A DNA stretch of 64,000 nucleotides from Acanthochromis polyacanthus (taxonomy: Eukaryota > Chordata > Actinopteri > Pomacentridae): the NCBI RefSeq assembly GCF_021347895.1, contig NC_067129.1, positions 28,681,690 to 28,745,689 on the forward strand. Direction: 5' to 3'. Numbering within the stretch: the stretch's first letter is position 1; each line of letters starts with the position of its first letter. Under the pieces are notes generated by a model. The model was not told where the DNA came from, did not search any database, and saw only the letters and a list, made by a program, of their open reading frames with translations. A program made the translations under genes and the position numbers. Below are positions 11,181 to 21,954 of this stretch, piece after piece.

Positions 11181-12230
11181 GTAAGATGTTCAGAACTAAA
11201 ACTTTTCAGTAAAGGTCAAATTATACCTTGACTGATTTTCCAGAAGTTCACTATTAAATGTTTCCTTAAATCCAGATTAGTTTTCATCGCATGTAATCAG
11301 AGCTTAGTGTCCTCTCATATATGATGCTATTATTATTATTAATGTTCTTGATATTAATCAGTCCCTCCAGGAATTTGTGATGTTGCGATCACACCATTTC
11401 ACACGAATTCAATCAATCTACGCAAATTCTGCACAAACTTGCAATTATGGACACTCACTGCAACTTTTCTGCAATTTTGGCCTGTCTTCTGTGTGTTCCA
11501 CCAATCAGAGCAGTCCCCAGTGCAAACGTAATGCACGTACATCACCAAATTCACTTCTTTGTTTTTGGTTTGAAGATGCAGACATGTCTTAAGCCACATG
11601 TCCACTGCTGCGTTTTTCCTGCAGGTAAACGTGCCGCATCTGAAAATTGCACAGATGGTGGGTGGTTACTTGCGGACAACAACATTGTCATGTAACGTAA
11701 CCACTGAAGTGATTATATTTGCACTCGTTACAATAAAGGGGCACCACCTCAGTTTAGATGAGGAAAATTTTCAATTTAAGTAAGAATCTAAAGGAGAATC
11801 GAATTGAGATATAAATGGTCAGTCTGATATCTGAAAGTCTAGAATTCTCGGTTGAAATTGACTTCAATTCTCACACACAGAAAATGCACAAGACCACTGA
11901 TTGGTCTAAATGAAAATATTTATTAACTATTCTACCAAAACAAAACAGGTGAGTTATATGCAGTGAAAAATGCAACATGTGTGTATGTGCATGAAGGCGT
12001 GTGTGTGTGCATGTACCGGGCTTTGCAAAAGTTCTGTTACACTTGGTTTCATGATCTTTAGAGACGTTTACGTGTCAGAGTGAAAAATTCCATTAAATAA
12101 ACTGAAAGTTCTACCTTATAGGCAGGTGTCCTTAATACAAATTTTTGTAGCTTTCTTTCACCAAGAAACACTGTGTAAATGTCTTGTACATGCTTCAATC
12201 TGCTATTTTACATGTTTGATCAGAATCCAG
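11181..12230. other. Intron sequence with a dispersed-repeat fragment
   Basis: Mostly unrecognised. At about 11588-11690 the sequence (ACATGTCCACTGCTGCG..., GCATCTGAAAATTGCACA) resembles 40591-40670, so it is a dispersed repeat of unknown type. Confidence 0.5.
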
Positions 12231-12690
12231 CCCTGATGTCATTCACAGGCCAATATACAGTCACAGTCATAGCGCCACCTGATGGATGGACAGGAAGTGA
12301 TGTCTAAATAGCCTGGACATGGTCCAGTCTGACTGAAACTTTGTTTGTGATCAGCCCTGATGAATTCGATAGACTAATTTCCAGTCATAGTGATAGCGCC
12401 ACCTGGTGCACATGCTTGGATTCACTGTCCAGCAAGGATGCGAGGACCTCTTCAATGCTGCTTGCAGCTTCAATTTTTTTATGGTTCTTTGGTGTCTGTG
12501 TGGCTCGATAGTGCCGCCTGTAAAAATCAGAGTATTTACCTCAACATAGAGAACTAATCAGAACAACTTTAGATGTGATCGGTGTCGCCTCAAGAGCTCT
12601 TTGATGTAAAATTAACAGAACCGTGAGATTATTGAACAACATCTATATCTCAGTACTAGTCACAGCGCCACCTACTGGACACAGCAATTC
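12225..12690. repeat. Repeat units with TAGCGCCACCTG motif
   Basis: Two units about 128 bp apart share CAGCCCTGATG...CAGTCATAG...AGCGCCACCTG (12225 and 12353), and a third AGCGCCACCTACTGG is at about 12664. This motif is frequent in dispersed fish repeats. No coding content. Confidence 0.5.
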
Positions 12691-12736
12691 AGCCTTAGGA
12701 AACAATTAGAACTATTTAAAACAAGGATTTAACGTT

Positions 12737-13510
12737 GTCATGGGGAACAATCAGGCGAGCCGGGTAGGTGAATCCTGTGCGTATGCCAGCATCTTTCAGT
12801 CTTTTTCTGGTGGCTTCAAAAAGTTGATGCTGCTTCATAATCTCCTAAGGAAAGTCCGGGAAAATATGGATGTGCTGGCCCTGATACATCAAAGGAGCCT
12901 GTTGCTTTGCTAGCTGCATGATGAGCTCCTTCATACGGTCGTCATGAATCCTGACAATCGAAACACGGGGCCTGTTATCATTACTAGCTTGCCGGATACC
13001 TAACCTGTGTGCATGGTCAACTTTTACAGGCCTTAGAAAATGTTCCCTTCCAGAAAGAGTAGGGAATAAATTTGCCATAAAATCAATTGGCCGTCCATTG
13101 TCAACACTTTCCAGAAAGCTAACAATTTTAATATTCTAGCGTCTGGATCTTTCTTCAAGATTGACAACTTTCTCTTGTAGGGCCTTGTTTGCACCCTCCA
13201 GCCTTGTAGCCTGTTGCTCCTGTTTGAGTAGCCGATCATCATGATCGCCGCTTATGTTTTCCACCGCTGTAATGCGGTTGGCATGCTCCGTCAAAGTAGC
13301 TTGAGTAGCTTGCAGAGAAGTCTCCAGAGAGTTAAATCTATTGCCCATTTTGTTAATCCTTTCATGTATGGCAGCAAGAACAGCTGAAGTCTCCGGCACA
13401 TGGTTAGCCTGTGGCTCGGCTAGCCTACCACTGTCCAGAGGCTCGTCATCCAAGACTTTTTCAGTCAATTTCTTCTGTGATGCTAACTTTTTTGGTAGGA
13501 GTTAGAAACT
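12737..13510 (-). pseudogene. LINE-1-type ORF1 remnant (RNA-binding protein)
   Basis: On the minus strand, 13468-13136 encodes a coiled-coil-like segment (AIHERINKMGNRFNSLETS, then heptad-like sequence to NLEERSRR). The same frame continues after one TAG, where Gln is normally found, into NIKIVSFLESV and the RRM-like part (PVKVDHAHRLG, RVSIVRIHDDRMKE, LMYQGQHIHIFPDF). After a second stop near 12846 come EIMKQHQLFEATRKRLKDA and FTYPARLIV, matching the C-terminal domain. The domain order is that of L1 ORF1p (Transposase_22). No ORF2 is attached, so it is a fragment. Confidence 0.85.
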
Positions 13511-13618
13511 TGCGTTATAAGAATCAGTTTCTAAAAGGTTGCCTAGTCAAAGAAGGTGTTTTTTCATGATAATCTAGATTCATCAGTGAGGAGCCTTACC
13601 AAAATGCATCTACTCTCT

Positions 13619-13624
13619 CATTTG
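13619..13624. repeat. Target-site duplication, left (CATTTG)
   Basis: Six bases identical to 15287-15292 on the other side of the palindromic element. Confidence 0.75.
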
Positions 13625-13825
13625 TACGGTGGCCGACAGGGGCCAACGATCTGCAACTTTCCAAAACTCCTCAGTTTAGGAAAACAGCTTCACGTGCAGA
13701 AATGATGCAAAATCACAAACTCAAACACAGATCTAAACGAGGTACAAAAGAGGATCGTGGTGCAAATGAAATAACGCGCTGAAAAAAAAAACGCGCTGCT
13801 GAAAGAGGAACGATGCAAAGGAGAA

Positions 13826-14012
13826 AACGATCTCCAAACCAAAAAACGATCTGCAAATCAAGTAACGATTCCAAAACAAGAAACGATCTCCAAAACAAAG
13901 AAACGATCTGCAAACTAAGAAACGATTTCCAGAACATGAAACGATTTCCAAACCAAGAAACGATCTGCAAACTAAAAAACGATTTCAAAACCAAGAAACG
14001 ATCTTCCAATGA
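13826..14012 (+). repeat. AACGAT-type tandem repeats, left arm
   Basis: About nine to ten degenerate units of 19-22 bp, each beginning AACGAT followed by YTSCAAA and an A-rich spacer. The reverse complement is in the right arm at 14903-15088. Possible transposase-binding array (inference). Confidence 0.85.
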
Positions 14013-14331
14013 AAAACGCTGCATTACCAGTCACTACGAACGGAGCAGGGGACGCTCCCGGCGTAACAGATGGGATGGAGAGAGAGACAGGACCGGACAG
14101 CTGCCTGAACCAGTGTCTTTACCTGAACGACTGTGCATTAAAATACAACGGGAACGGTAATGTGACTTTCATTCCAGTATATTTATTATGATTATGTTTG
14201 TATCACTACATATAATGTTTAAATAAAATTACTTTCTGTAGGACATTTTAGTACACCTAAAATGCCAGTTACTGAAGCAGGATAGTGATATTTAGAAGTA
14301 ATTTTGTATACAAAAACATGATCTGAACATT

Positions 14332-14538
14332 TCAAGCCCACTTATAATCATTTTGTGTTACAAAATCCTGAATGTGTTTACCTGCACTGGTTCTGGGTTG
14401 TGCAACATCAACTTGTGCATCAGTAGCAGGTGTCTCCACTTTGACATGCTTTAAAAAAGTTACATTTTTGCCACATGCACAGCAAAAGGCATCAGAAGCT
14501 CCAAGCACAGATCCACAGAATGGACAGTACATCTGCAA
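14332..14538 (-). CDS. Small zinc-ribbon exon in transposon loop
   Basis: The 68-codon frame contains MQMYCPFCGSVLGASDAFCC and ACGK: two Cys pairs (CPFC and CCAC) spaced like a zinc ribbon. The coding sequence runs into GTAAAC after a Ser-Ala-Gly codon group near 14382, which would be a donor site, and it has a pyrimidine-containing AG upstream. It may therefore be one exon of a longer transposon gene rather than a full protein. No transposase core was found, so the element looks non-autonomous. Function unknown. Confidence 0.5.
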   Translation of the reverse strand: MQMYCPFCGSVLGASDAFCCACGKNVTFLKHVKVETPATDAQVDVAQPRTSAGKHIQDFVTQNDYKWA

Positions 14539-15286
14539 AAGAAAAAAGACATGGTTTAGGTATGGAGGACTGTAATAAGGGAATCTCTAATAAATTTAGC
14601 TCATTTCTCAGGCTAATCTACAAATGCAAATGTGCTGCCTTGCAACGTCTGGTGTAACATACAATAAAATAAATGCCACGTATGTGCAGCATTATATGTA
14701 GTGATACAAACATAATCATAATAAATATACTGGAATGAAAGTCACATTACCGTTCCCGTTGTATTTTAATGCACAGTCGTTCAGGTAAAGACACTGGTTC
14801 AGACAGCTGTCCGGTCCTGTCTCTCTCTCCATCCCATCTGTTACGCCGGGAGCGTCCCCTGCTCCGTTCGTAGTGACCGGTAATGCAGCGTTTTTCATTT
14901 GAAGATCGTTTCTTGGTTTTGAAATCGTTTTTTAGTTTGCAGATCGTTTCTTGGTTTGGAAATCGTTTCATGTTCTGGAAATCGTTTCTTAGTTTGCAGA
15001 TCATTTCTTTGTTTTGCAGATCGTTTCTTGGTTTTGAAATCGTTTTTTAGTTTGCAGATCGTTTTTTGGTTTGGAGATCGTTTTCTCCTTTGCATCGTTC
15101 CTCTTTCAGCAGCGCGTTTTGTTTATTTTCAGCGCGTTATTTCATTTGCACCACGATCCTCTTTTGTACCTCATTTAGACCTGTGTTTGAGTTTGTGATT
15201 TTGCATCGTTTCTGTACTTGAAGCTGTTTTCCTAAACTGAGGAGTTTTGGAAAGTTGCAGATCGTTGGCCCCTGTCGGCCACCGTA

Positions 15287-15292
15287 CATTTG
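15287..15292. repeat. Target-site duplication, right (CATTTG)
   Basis: Matches 13619-13624. Confidence 0.75.
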
Positions 15293-15688
15293 CGCCACTA
15301 AACACTAAGTTAACAGAAACTGAACACCAAAACATGAAGCTCAAAAGGAGACAAAGAAAACATAAAATACACAAAACTACAACTCGAGGCCTAACTGACT
15401 GAACTGCAAACAAAAACCACAGCTGAACAAAACCCAATAGAACACTAACCAGAAACACAAGAACAGACTGAATTAGGAATGAATGAGGTGAATGCAGTGA
15501 AACTGGTGGAGGGATGTGTCAAGGCTGACAGTCTGACAGAGAGTAAAGTCTGGAAGTCTGAGCTGGATTTTGATGAGAGGAGAGTTGATTGGAGGCAGGA
15601 GAACCAGCCTCTGCTCAGCTGTTGCTGATTAGGAAGAAGTTCTCAGAGAAGGTTAGAGAGGGAAAGGAGGAGCACAGATCCTGACACT
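15293..15688. other. Intron sequence between two transposons
   Basis: Simple A/C-rich stretch (15300-15470), then unrecognised sequence. No exon seen. Confidence 0.4.
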
Positions 15689-16298
15689 TAGGGGCCATTT
15701 ACACGAGGACCATCTTAACAGAAAACGCAAAAGTGGCGTCTTGTCATTTCACGTTTAGACGAGCGGTTTTGAAGGAAATCTGCGTATATACGGTGACTCT
15801 ATAGTGTGTGGAATTCGATTGGATATGCATGCCAGGCAGCTGGGTGGAGCTGTGATAAAACTCTGCCATGTCTACATGCATGCGTACTATCTCCCTTTTC
15901 GGATCTCCGCCGCAGTAAATGTTCATGAATGGAATCTGTACAGATTCTGCACGTTTGTTGGTACGACTCCTGTAGTGTACATAGAGCTGCCAGAGTTGCT
16001 TAAAGTTACGAAGGATGGAAATAATCACACATCTTTGTTTACGTCCTTGTACCAGCTGGTAAACCAAAGCACTGGCGCACGTATGTGACGTGGTCAGATC
16101 TCGGCAAAGTTTTGCATTTTGCTGTTTAGACGGAAACGTAACGGCGGAGCGTTTTCTACTTTTCCACTCCGGAGGCCGGTTTCAAATTTTGGCGTTTTTA
16201 AAGCCCCCAAAACGCCATCCTCGTATAAACGATAGGGTGTTTTGTTGAAATATTTTTACGTTTTTACCTGCAAGCATCTTCGTGTAAACGGCCCCCTA
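15689..16298. mobile_element. MITE with TAGGGGCC termini
   Basis: The left end TAGGGGCCATTTACACGAGG and the right end GTGTAAACGGCCCCCTA are imperfect inverted repeats. The interior has no transposase but repeats words like AAAACGC near both ends. I found no clear target duplication. Probable non-autonomous hAT-like element of about 610 bp. Confidence 0.72.
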
Positions 16299-16358
16299 GT
16301 TTCTAAAAGAATTTAAAGAGAATTCTCCTTCCTGGTGACCTTCCTCTTTATCTTCCAG

Positions 16359-16487
16359 AATCTTTTAGAGACCAGAGAACTCAGGACCCAGACCTGGACC
16401 TGCATCCAGCTGTGTGTCCTTAAAGAGTGACTGGTCTAAGGGTTTTGAGATAATTTTTAAAGGAGAACAAGGTCCTGCTGCAGAGGG
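16359..16487 (+). CDS. NLRC3-like gene, second Pro-Gly-type exon
   Basis: Paralogous to 11025-11180: after R-P-G-P it encodes ASSCVSLKSDWSKGFEIIFK and GEQGPAAEG with the same GTAAGA donor and phase. With the expected acceptor (TCTTCCAG before 16359) the length is 129 nt and phase is kept, but the third codon after the junction is TAG (16366-16368). Using AG at 16369-16370 instead starts the exon at 16371, keeps the phase and skips the stop. I therefore give both starts. Confidence 0.7.
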
Positions 16488-17103
16488 GTAAGATGTTCAG
16501 AACAAGGTTTCAGAGCTGCTACTTTGATAACAGATTGACTCCTCATCAAAGGGACAAATGTTTTGAAGAAGTGATGTTAATAACGTGAACATCATCCACA
16601 GAGACATTAAGAACAGAACCAGATGGATCACAGCAAGAACTCTGAGTTCACTAAAATATCAAGAAATAGTTTTACTGGACAAAACTCCAGTTCTGTGATC
16701 ATATAAGCCTTGTTAGCCCACATGTTAGCCTATAGAATTAATTCTACATTTTTGATGGAGACAACTGATGCTGGACGAGGATGGAGAGGACAGAAAAATG
16801 GTTCTTGTTGTCCTCTCTGAGTTTAATCAGTCAGCATCCAGACCTACAGAGCAGTTTTTCAGGTTCTCTCAGAAGTTCCAACCCTGGAGGAGGAACTTTG
16901 AACTCCTATAAACAATCCTGAAAGAGGTTCTACAGGGACAGTTCCTGTGGTCAGAACAAAGATTGATGATGAGCCAAAATGAAGAGAAAGTTCCTGCAGA
17001 GGAAAACAGACTAATGTTGGAATCTCTAATGAACATCATGGACCTTCAGCTGGTGTTTGTCTCTGTGTGATAAAGTGAGTTAACTGTTGATGTTGATCCA
17101 CAG
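16488..17103. other. Intron, no features recognised
   Basis: Ordinary intron sequence ending in the acceptor GATCCACAG at 17103. Confidence 0.5.
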
Positions 17104-17176
17104 AGTGGAGCAGCAGAACTCAGAGGTTCCCAGAGCTCAGTCTGTCCAGCAGCATGACCTGGACTCCATATTCATG
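17104..17176 (+). CDS. NLRC3-like gene, short linker exon
   Basis: 73 nt. Encodes VEQQNSEVPRAQSVQQHDLD followed by SIFM, a conserved linker in teleost NLRC3-like proteins. It enters in phase 2 (completing a Gly codon) and leaves in phase 0 at GTGAGT, which fits both neighbours. Confidence 0.85.
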
Positions 17177-17270
17177 GTGAGTTTATGGACAACAAGTTGT
17201 TCTCTATCTGTTGTGTTCAGGCATCTCCACGCTGGTCTTTGTAGACCAGTGGACTGTCAGTGTGTCCAAC

Positions 17271-17830
17271 CAACCCAGTCTCACGGGGATTCGTGAAACT
17301 GTCACGTAAGTTTTAGTTTCGGTTTCGTGCGCACCAACACGATTTCGTCATGTTTTTCGTGCCGCTCACCACGAAATGTTTTTCGCTGTGGTAATCACAT
17401 CTGAAAGTGGTTTATACCGGCGGATTCATGACGATCTAAGCTGTCCATCGGCGTATACTGCTTGTGTGATCGCGTTTGCGGCCGCCGGCCGCCGGACATT
17501 CTTGAAATTCCTATGCAAATTGGTAAGTGTACCACCGGCTTATGGTTAGGTTATGGTTAGGTTATGGTTAGGGTTATGGTTAGGGTTATGTTTAGGGACG
17601 ATGTCATGCAAAATATAGCGTTGGATTCGCCACGGTTTTACATTAAAAATATAATATACACATTCTTTTGAAATACGTTCTGAGTGGCACGAAAAGTCCG
17701 CCGTTTAAAATACATTGGTGCGAATTTCGTGGTGAGCGGCACGAAAAACATGACGAAATCGTGTTGGTGCGCACGAAACCGAAACTAAAACTTACGTGTC
17801 AGTTTCACGAATCCTCGTGAGATCGGGCTC
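17271..17830. mobile_element. MITE with ~110-bp inverted termini and TTAGGG-like centre
   Basis: 17283-17386 is almost perfectly inverted at 17720-17818 (shared words include TCGTGAAACTG, CACGTAAGTTTTAGTTTCGG, TTTCGTGCGCACCAACACG, TTTTTCGTGCCGCTCACC). GTCCAAC flanks both sides (17264-17270 and 17831-17837), so the target duplication is 7-8 bp. The centre (17539-17597) has repeats of TTATGGTTAGG. No coding capacity. It lies within the NLR intron. Confidence 0.85.
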
Positions 17831-17903
17831 GTCCAACATGGATCTGATGTTTGGCTCCATGATTTGACTCTGATGGACTCATTGACACATTTCTCTGTTC
17901 CAG

Positions 17904-18129
17904 CTGCTGGAGGACAACATGGTGACTTTTGTGAAGAAGGAGCTGAAGAAGATACAGAAGCTTGTGAGTCCAGATTACCCAGAATGCTCAGAGAGTCAAA
18001 AGGAGGATGAGGAGGAGTTGGAGGGTGATGATGAAGATCAGAGGAGTAGCAGAGAGATGTTTCAGCAGATCACAGTGTTGTTCCTGAGGAGGATGAAGCA
18101 GGAGGAGCTGGCTGACTTTCTGCAGAGCA
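17904..18129 (+). CDS. NLRC3-like gene, coiled linker / pre-FISNA exon
   Basis: Acceptor TCTGTTCCAG. Encodes LLEDNMVTFVKKELKKIQKL, VSPDYPECSES, a strongly acidic stretch and FLRRMKQEELADFLQS. This is the conserved helical exon preceding FISNA in this family. The donor is GTAAGA after CTGCAGAGCA (phase 1). The open frame continues into the intron to a stop at 18182, but that tail has no similarity to the family. Confidence 0.88.
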
Positions 18130-18235
18130 GTAAGAGGATTTGTGTAAAGACTGAAGCTGCTGATCAACAGAACATTTACTAAAGTCTCAGAATATCTTCA
18201 CACAATCAGTCTTTAGGGGACAAACTGTCACCTTC

Positions 18236-19372
18236 AAGGTTCAAGGTTTTATTGTACCAAATGGTAAAATTGTTGTGCAAAAAGGAACTCGGTGATCCCA
18301 ACAACAAATGAAATGACAAAACACCCAACAAACAGTCATACCAGACAAATCACACAAAAAGCATAATTAATCAGAAAAAGGAAAAGGGAAACTGCTCCAA
18401 CATATCCTGATCTACCTAAAATCAATCTGCACAAGAGGGTTCACCTGGTGGACTTGCAGTTAAGCATTAAAATAGCTAAGGGTACAAAACTGCACCTATA
18501 GCGTTTTGTCCGTCCCTTAGGGACCACAAACCGGCAGCCCGAACTAAGGAGCTGGAACTCTCCATTCAGGGGATGTGAGCAGTCTTTTAGAATGGAGGTG
18601 GCTTTGCGCTGCAGCTGTGTGCTATACAAGGCTGGCATAGTGGGTTGAGGCTTCCCAATTAACCGACCAGCCCACTTTATAATTTGGTTGAGGGAATTTT
18701 TGTCCTGTAGAGACAAATTTCCAAACCAGGTAACCAGGGCAAAAGATAATACCGACTGAATAAAAGCACAATAAATCAGGGTCAGCATAGATCTAGCAAT
18801 ATTAAAACGGGACAGTTTCCACAAGTAAAATAAACGGTGATGTCCCTTCTTGCACAGCTCTTCACAATTCCTGCAAACAGTCAATTTGGCATCAATAACA
18901 GTCCCAAGGTATTTGTAGCAATCCACACGACAGGCTGGCCCTTAATGATTGTGGGGTCACAGTTTGGAGCCTGTGTTCTGAAATCAATGAACATGTCCTT
19001 CATCTTTGACGTGTTCAGCACCAAGAAGGAAAGGTCACACCAACTGATGAAATCCTGCAGGACTGGGCCATGGCTGGATTCATTATTATGCAGCAAACTG
19101 ACAATCACAGTGTCATCTGCAAATTTTAAAATGTGTCTATTTTCATAAACACTTTTGCACATGTTTGGGTAAAGGATAAAAAGTAAAGGGGAGAGAACAC
19201 ATCCCTGAGGACAGCCAGTGGAGGAACATAGGGACTCTGATAAAATGCCGTTCACTTTGACTCTCTGTGTTCTTTATGTTAAAAAATCTGAAATCCAACC
19301 CACCAAGTTATGGCTCAAGTTAAAGTGCTCAATGAGCCGTGAGGCTAAAATGTGAGGTTGGATGGAGTCACT
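18236..19372 (-). mobile_element. L2/Rex1-like LINE fragment in NLR intron
   Basis: The minus strand encodes the later RT blocks: LVGWISDFL, then TGCPQGCVLSPLLFILYPN, then FADDTVIVSLLHNNES (catalytic FADDT intact), WCDLSFLVLN, and after a frame shift DCYKYLGTVIDAKL and the C-terminal thumb region. The 3' end has a doubled TTCAAGG near 18236-18250, like the short tandem tails of L2/CR1 LINEs. It is 5'-truncated inside the RT at about 19372. Dead copy, opposite in orientation to the host gene. Confidence 0.87.
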
Positions 19373-19446
19373 TTATTGCTGCTTTGGTGCTTTAATATCC
19401 AGGTTACTTCTACTTCACTGATTCTTTCTTGTGTTTTCTTTCAGGA

Positions 19447-21240
19447 CTACCTGCAGTCTGTAGACTTAAACTTAAATCTTCTCTGAAGAAGAAGTTCCAG
19501 AGAGTGTTTGAGGGCATCGCTAAAGCAGGACAGCCGACCCTCCTGAATGAGATTTACACAGAGCTGTACATCACAGAGGGAGGGACTGCAGAGGTCAATG
19601 ATGAACATGAGGTCAGACAGATTGAAGCAGCATCCAGGAAAGCAGACAGAGCAGAAACAAGCATCAGACCAGAAGACATCTTTAGAGGGTCACCTGGAAG
19701 AGATGGACCAATCAGAACAGTGATGACAAAGGGAGTGGCTGGCATCGGGAAAAACAGTGTTAACACAGAAGTTGACTCTGGACTGGGCTGAAGACAAAAG
19801 CAACCAGGACATCCACTTCATGTTTCCATTGACTTTCAGAGAGCTGAATGTGCTGAAAGAGAGAAAGTTCAGCTTGGTGGAACTTGTTCATCACTTCTTC
19901 AGTGAAACCAAAGCAGCAGGAATCTGCAGCTTTGAAGACTTCCAGGTTGTGTTGATCTTTGATGGTCTGGATGAGTGTCGCCTTCCTCTGGACTTCCACA
20001 ACAATGAGGTCCTGACTGATGTTACAGAGTCCACCTCAGTGGATGTGCTGCTGACAAACCTGATCAGGGGGAAGCTGCTTCCCTCTGCTCGCCTCTGGAT
20101 AACCACACGACCTGCAGCAGCCAATCAGATCCCTCCTGACTGTGTGGACATGGTGACGGAGGTCAGAGGGTTCAGTGACCCACAGAAGGAGGAGTACTTC
20201 AGGAAGCGATCCAGAGATGAGGAGCAGGCCAGCAGTATCATCTCCCACATGAAGACATCACGAAGCCTCCACATCATGTGCCACATCCCAGTGTTCTGCT
20301 GGATCACTGCTACAGTTTTGGAGAAGCTGCTGAGAACCAGAGAAGGGGGAGAGCTGCCCAGGACAATGACTGAGATGTTCATCCACTACCTGGTGGTTCA
20401 GGTCAAAGTCAAGAAGGTCAAGTATGAAGGTGGAGCTGAGACAGATCCACACTGGAGTCCAGACAGCATTAAGATGATTGAGTCTCTGGGAAAACTGGCT
20501 TTTAATCAGCTGCAGAGAGGAAACCTGATCTTCTATGAGTCCGACCTGACAGAGTGTGGCATCGATGTGGAAGCAGCCTCAGTGTACTCAGGAGTGTTCA
20601 CACAGATCTTTAAAGAGGAGAGAGGGCTGTACCAGGACAAGGTGTTCTGCTTCGTCCATCTGAGCGTTCAGGAGTTTCTGGCTGCTCTTCATGTCCATCA
20701 GATCTTCATCAACACTGGAATCAACTTGCTGGAAGAACAACAAACAACATCTCGTTGGTCTGAACTGTCCCAAAGTAAATCAACAGTTTTCTACCAGAGA
20801 GCTGTAGACGAGGCCTTACAGAGTCCAAACGGACACCTGGACTTGTTCTTGCGCTTCCTCCTGGGTCTGTCACTGCCAACCAATCAGAAACTTCTTCAAG
20901 GCCTGTTGACAGAGACAGGAAGGAGCTCACAGACCAATAAGAAAACAGTGGAGTACATCAAGAAGAAGATCAGTGAGGATTTGTCTGCAGAGAGAAGCAT
21001 CAATCTGTTCCACTGTCTGTATGAACTGAAGGATTTTTCTCTAGTGGAGGAGATCCAACAGTCCCTGAGATCAGGACGTCTGTCCACAGATAAACTGTCT
21101 CCTGCTCATTGGTCAGCTCTGGTCTTCATCTTACTGTCATCAGGAGAAGATCTGGAGGAGTTTGACCTGAAGAAATACTCTGCTTCAGAGGATGTTCTTC
21201 TGAGTGTGCTGCCAGTGGTCAAAGCCGCCAAGAAAGTTGT
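19447..21240 (+). CDS. NLRC3-like gene, FISNA-NACHT exon (frameshifted)
   Basis: 1,794-nt exon. FISNA is at about 19447-19720 ([34 protein letters not shown]). NACHT follows: Walker A GVAGIGK at about 19732-19752, Walker [11 protein letters not shown] at 19952-19981, sensor-type [14 protein letters not shown], the winged-helix region with [14 protein letters not shown], and [18 protein letters not shown]. The exon ends at GTAAGT in phase 2. The frame breaks right after the P-loop Lys because the A run at 19750-19754 has five bases where the reading of the family needs four. Downstream the NACHT frame is fully open to the exon end, so the lesion is recent or a consensus error. NACHT drives ATP-dependent oligomerisation. 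Confidence 0.92.
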
Positions 21241-21318
21241 GTAAGTAGTTGGATACTGAAGATCATTTTTCATTTTTGCTGCTGTTTCATCAGTATAATC
21301 TGCTTTTTGTCTCTTCAG

Positions 21319-21492
21319 ACTGAGTGGCTGTAATCTGTCAGAGAGAAGCTGTGGAGCTCTGTCCTCAGTCCTCAGCTCCCAGTCCTCCAGTGTGACAGAG
21401 CTGGACCTGAGTAACAACAACCTGCAGGATTCAGGAGTGGAGAGTCTTTCTGCTGGACTGGAGAGTCCACACTGTAAACTGGAAGCTCTCAG
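21319..21492 (+). CDS. NLRC3-like gene, LRR exon 1
   Basis: Exactly 174 nt (58 codons), the standard LRR module length in this family. Encodes [20 protein letters not shown] and [20 protein letters not shown], ending [15 protein letters not shown] bounded, phase 2 in and out. The donor GTCAGG is weaker than the consensus. Confidence 0.9.
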
Positions 21493-21774
21493 GTCAGGAC
21501 TCATTGAAACTGATTTGATTTCTGTCATTGGATTGACAACTAACCTAAGTAGAATAATTTCTGCTGATGTGATTCATGAAATGACCTTTAACGTCTTCAG
21601 GACTTCATCAGAGTTTATTTCTGAAGTGATTAAATCCCAGTAGTCATTGAACATTTTGGTTCAGATGTCTTAAATCTGCACCAAAATGTAACTGGAAGAC
21701 AAAGAAGAAAACAAAGAGTGAGAAACATCCAGCCAAATGTTGTCCATCAGGTCTGTGTTGTTTTGTGTGTGCAG

Positions 21775-21948
21775 GCTGTCAGGCTGTCTGGTCACAGAGG
21801 AAGGCTGTGCTTCTCTGGCCTCAGCTCTGAGCTTCAAGACATCAAATCTGAGAGAGCTGGACCTGAGCTACAACCATCCAGGAGACTCAGGAGAGAAGAT
21901 GCTGTTGGCTAAAGTGGAGGATCCGCACTGTAGACTGGAAACTCTCAG
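21775..21948 (+). CDS. NLRC3-like gene, LRR exon 2
   Basis: A second 174-nt LRR module, phase 2 in and out: LSGCLVTEEGCASLASALS, LRELDLSYNHPGDSGEKMLL, EDPHCRLETLR. Only two LRR exons are visible, and none appear in the 10 kb before the B30.2 exons, so the ligand-binding solenoid is short. Confidence 0.9.
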
Positions 21949-21954
21949 GTACAG

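Larger units (their letters stand above)
13625..15286. mobile_element. Palindromic (foldback-like) DNA transposon with ~595-bp inverted arms
   Basis: Left arm 13625-14217 and right arm 14690-15286 are near-identical inverted repeats. Both ends read TACGGTGGCCGACAGG going inward. Each arm has the same layout: an outer unique part, then about ten 19-22-bp tandem units built around AACGATCTGCAAACYAAGAA, then a unique part with an identical 60-codon open frame. The loop (14218-14689) holds a small zinc-ribbon exon. The element is flanked by CATTTG on both sides. Long inverted termini with internal tandem repeats recall Foldback and Galileo-like elements, but I cannot assign a superfamily. It sits in the intron between the two Pro-Gly-type NLR exons. 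Confidence 0.85.

Noticed and set aside
13826..14012. Regular short repeats resembling a CRISPR array
   Set aside because: Units of 19-22 bp have no unique spacers, are mirrored in the inverted arm, and lie in vertebrate DNA. They are transposon subterminal repeats.
14009..14191. 60-codon frame present identically in both palindrome arms (also 14716-14898)
   Set aside because: Identity follows from the inverted repeat itself. No motif or splice evidence shows that it is translated.
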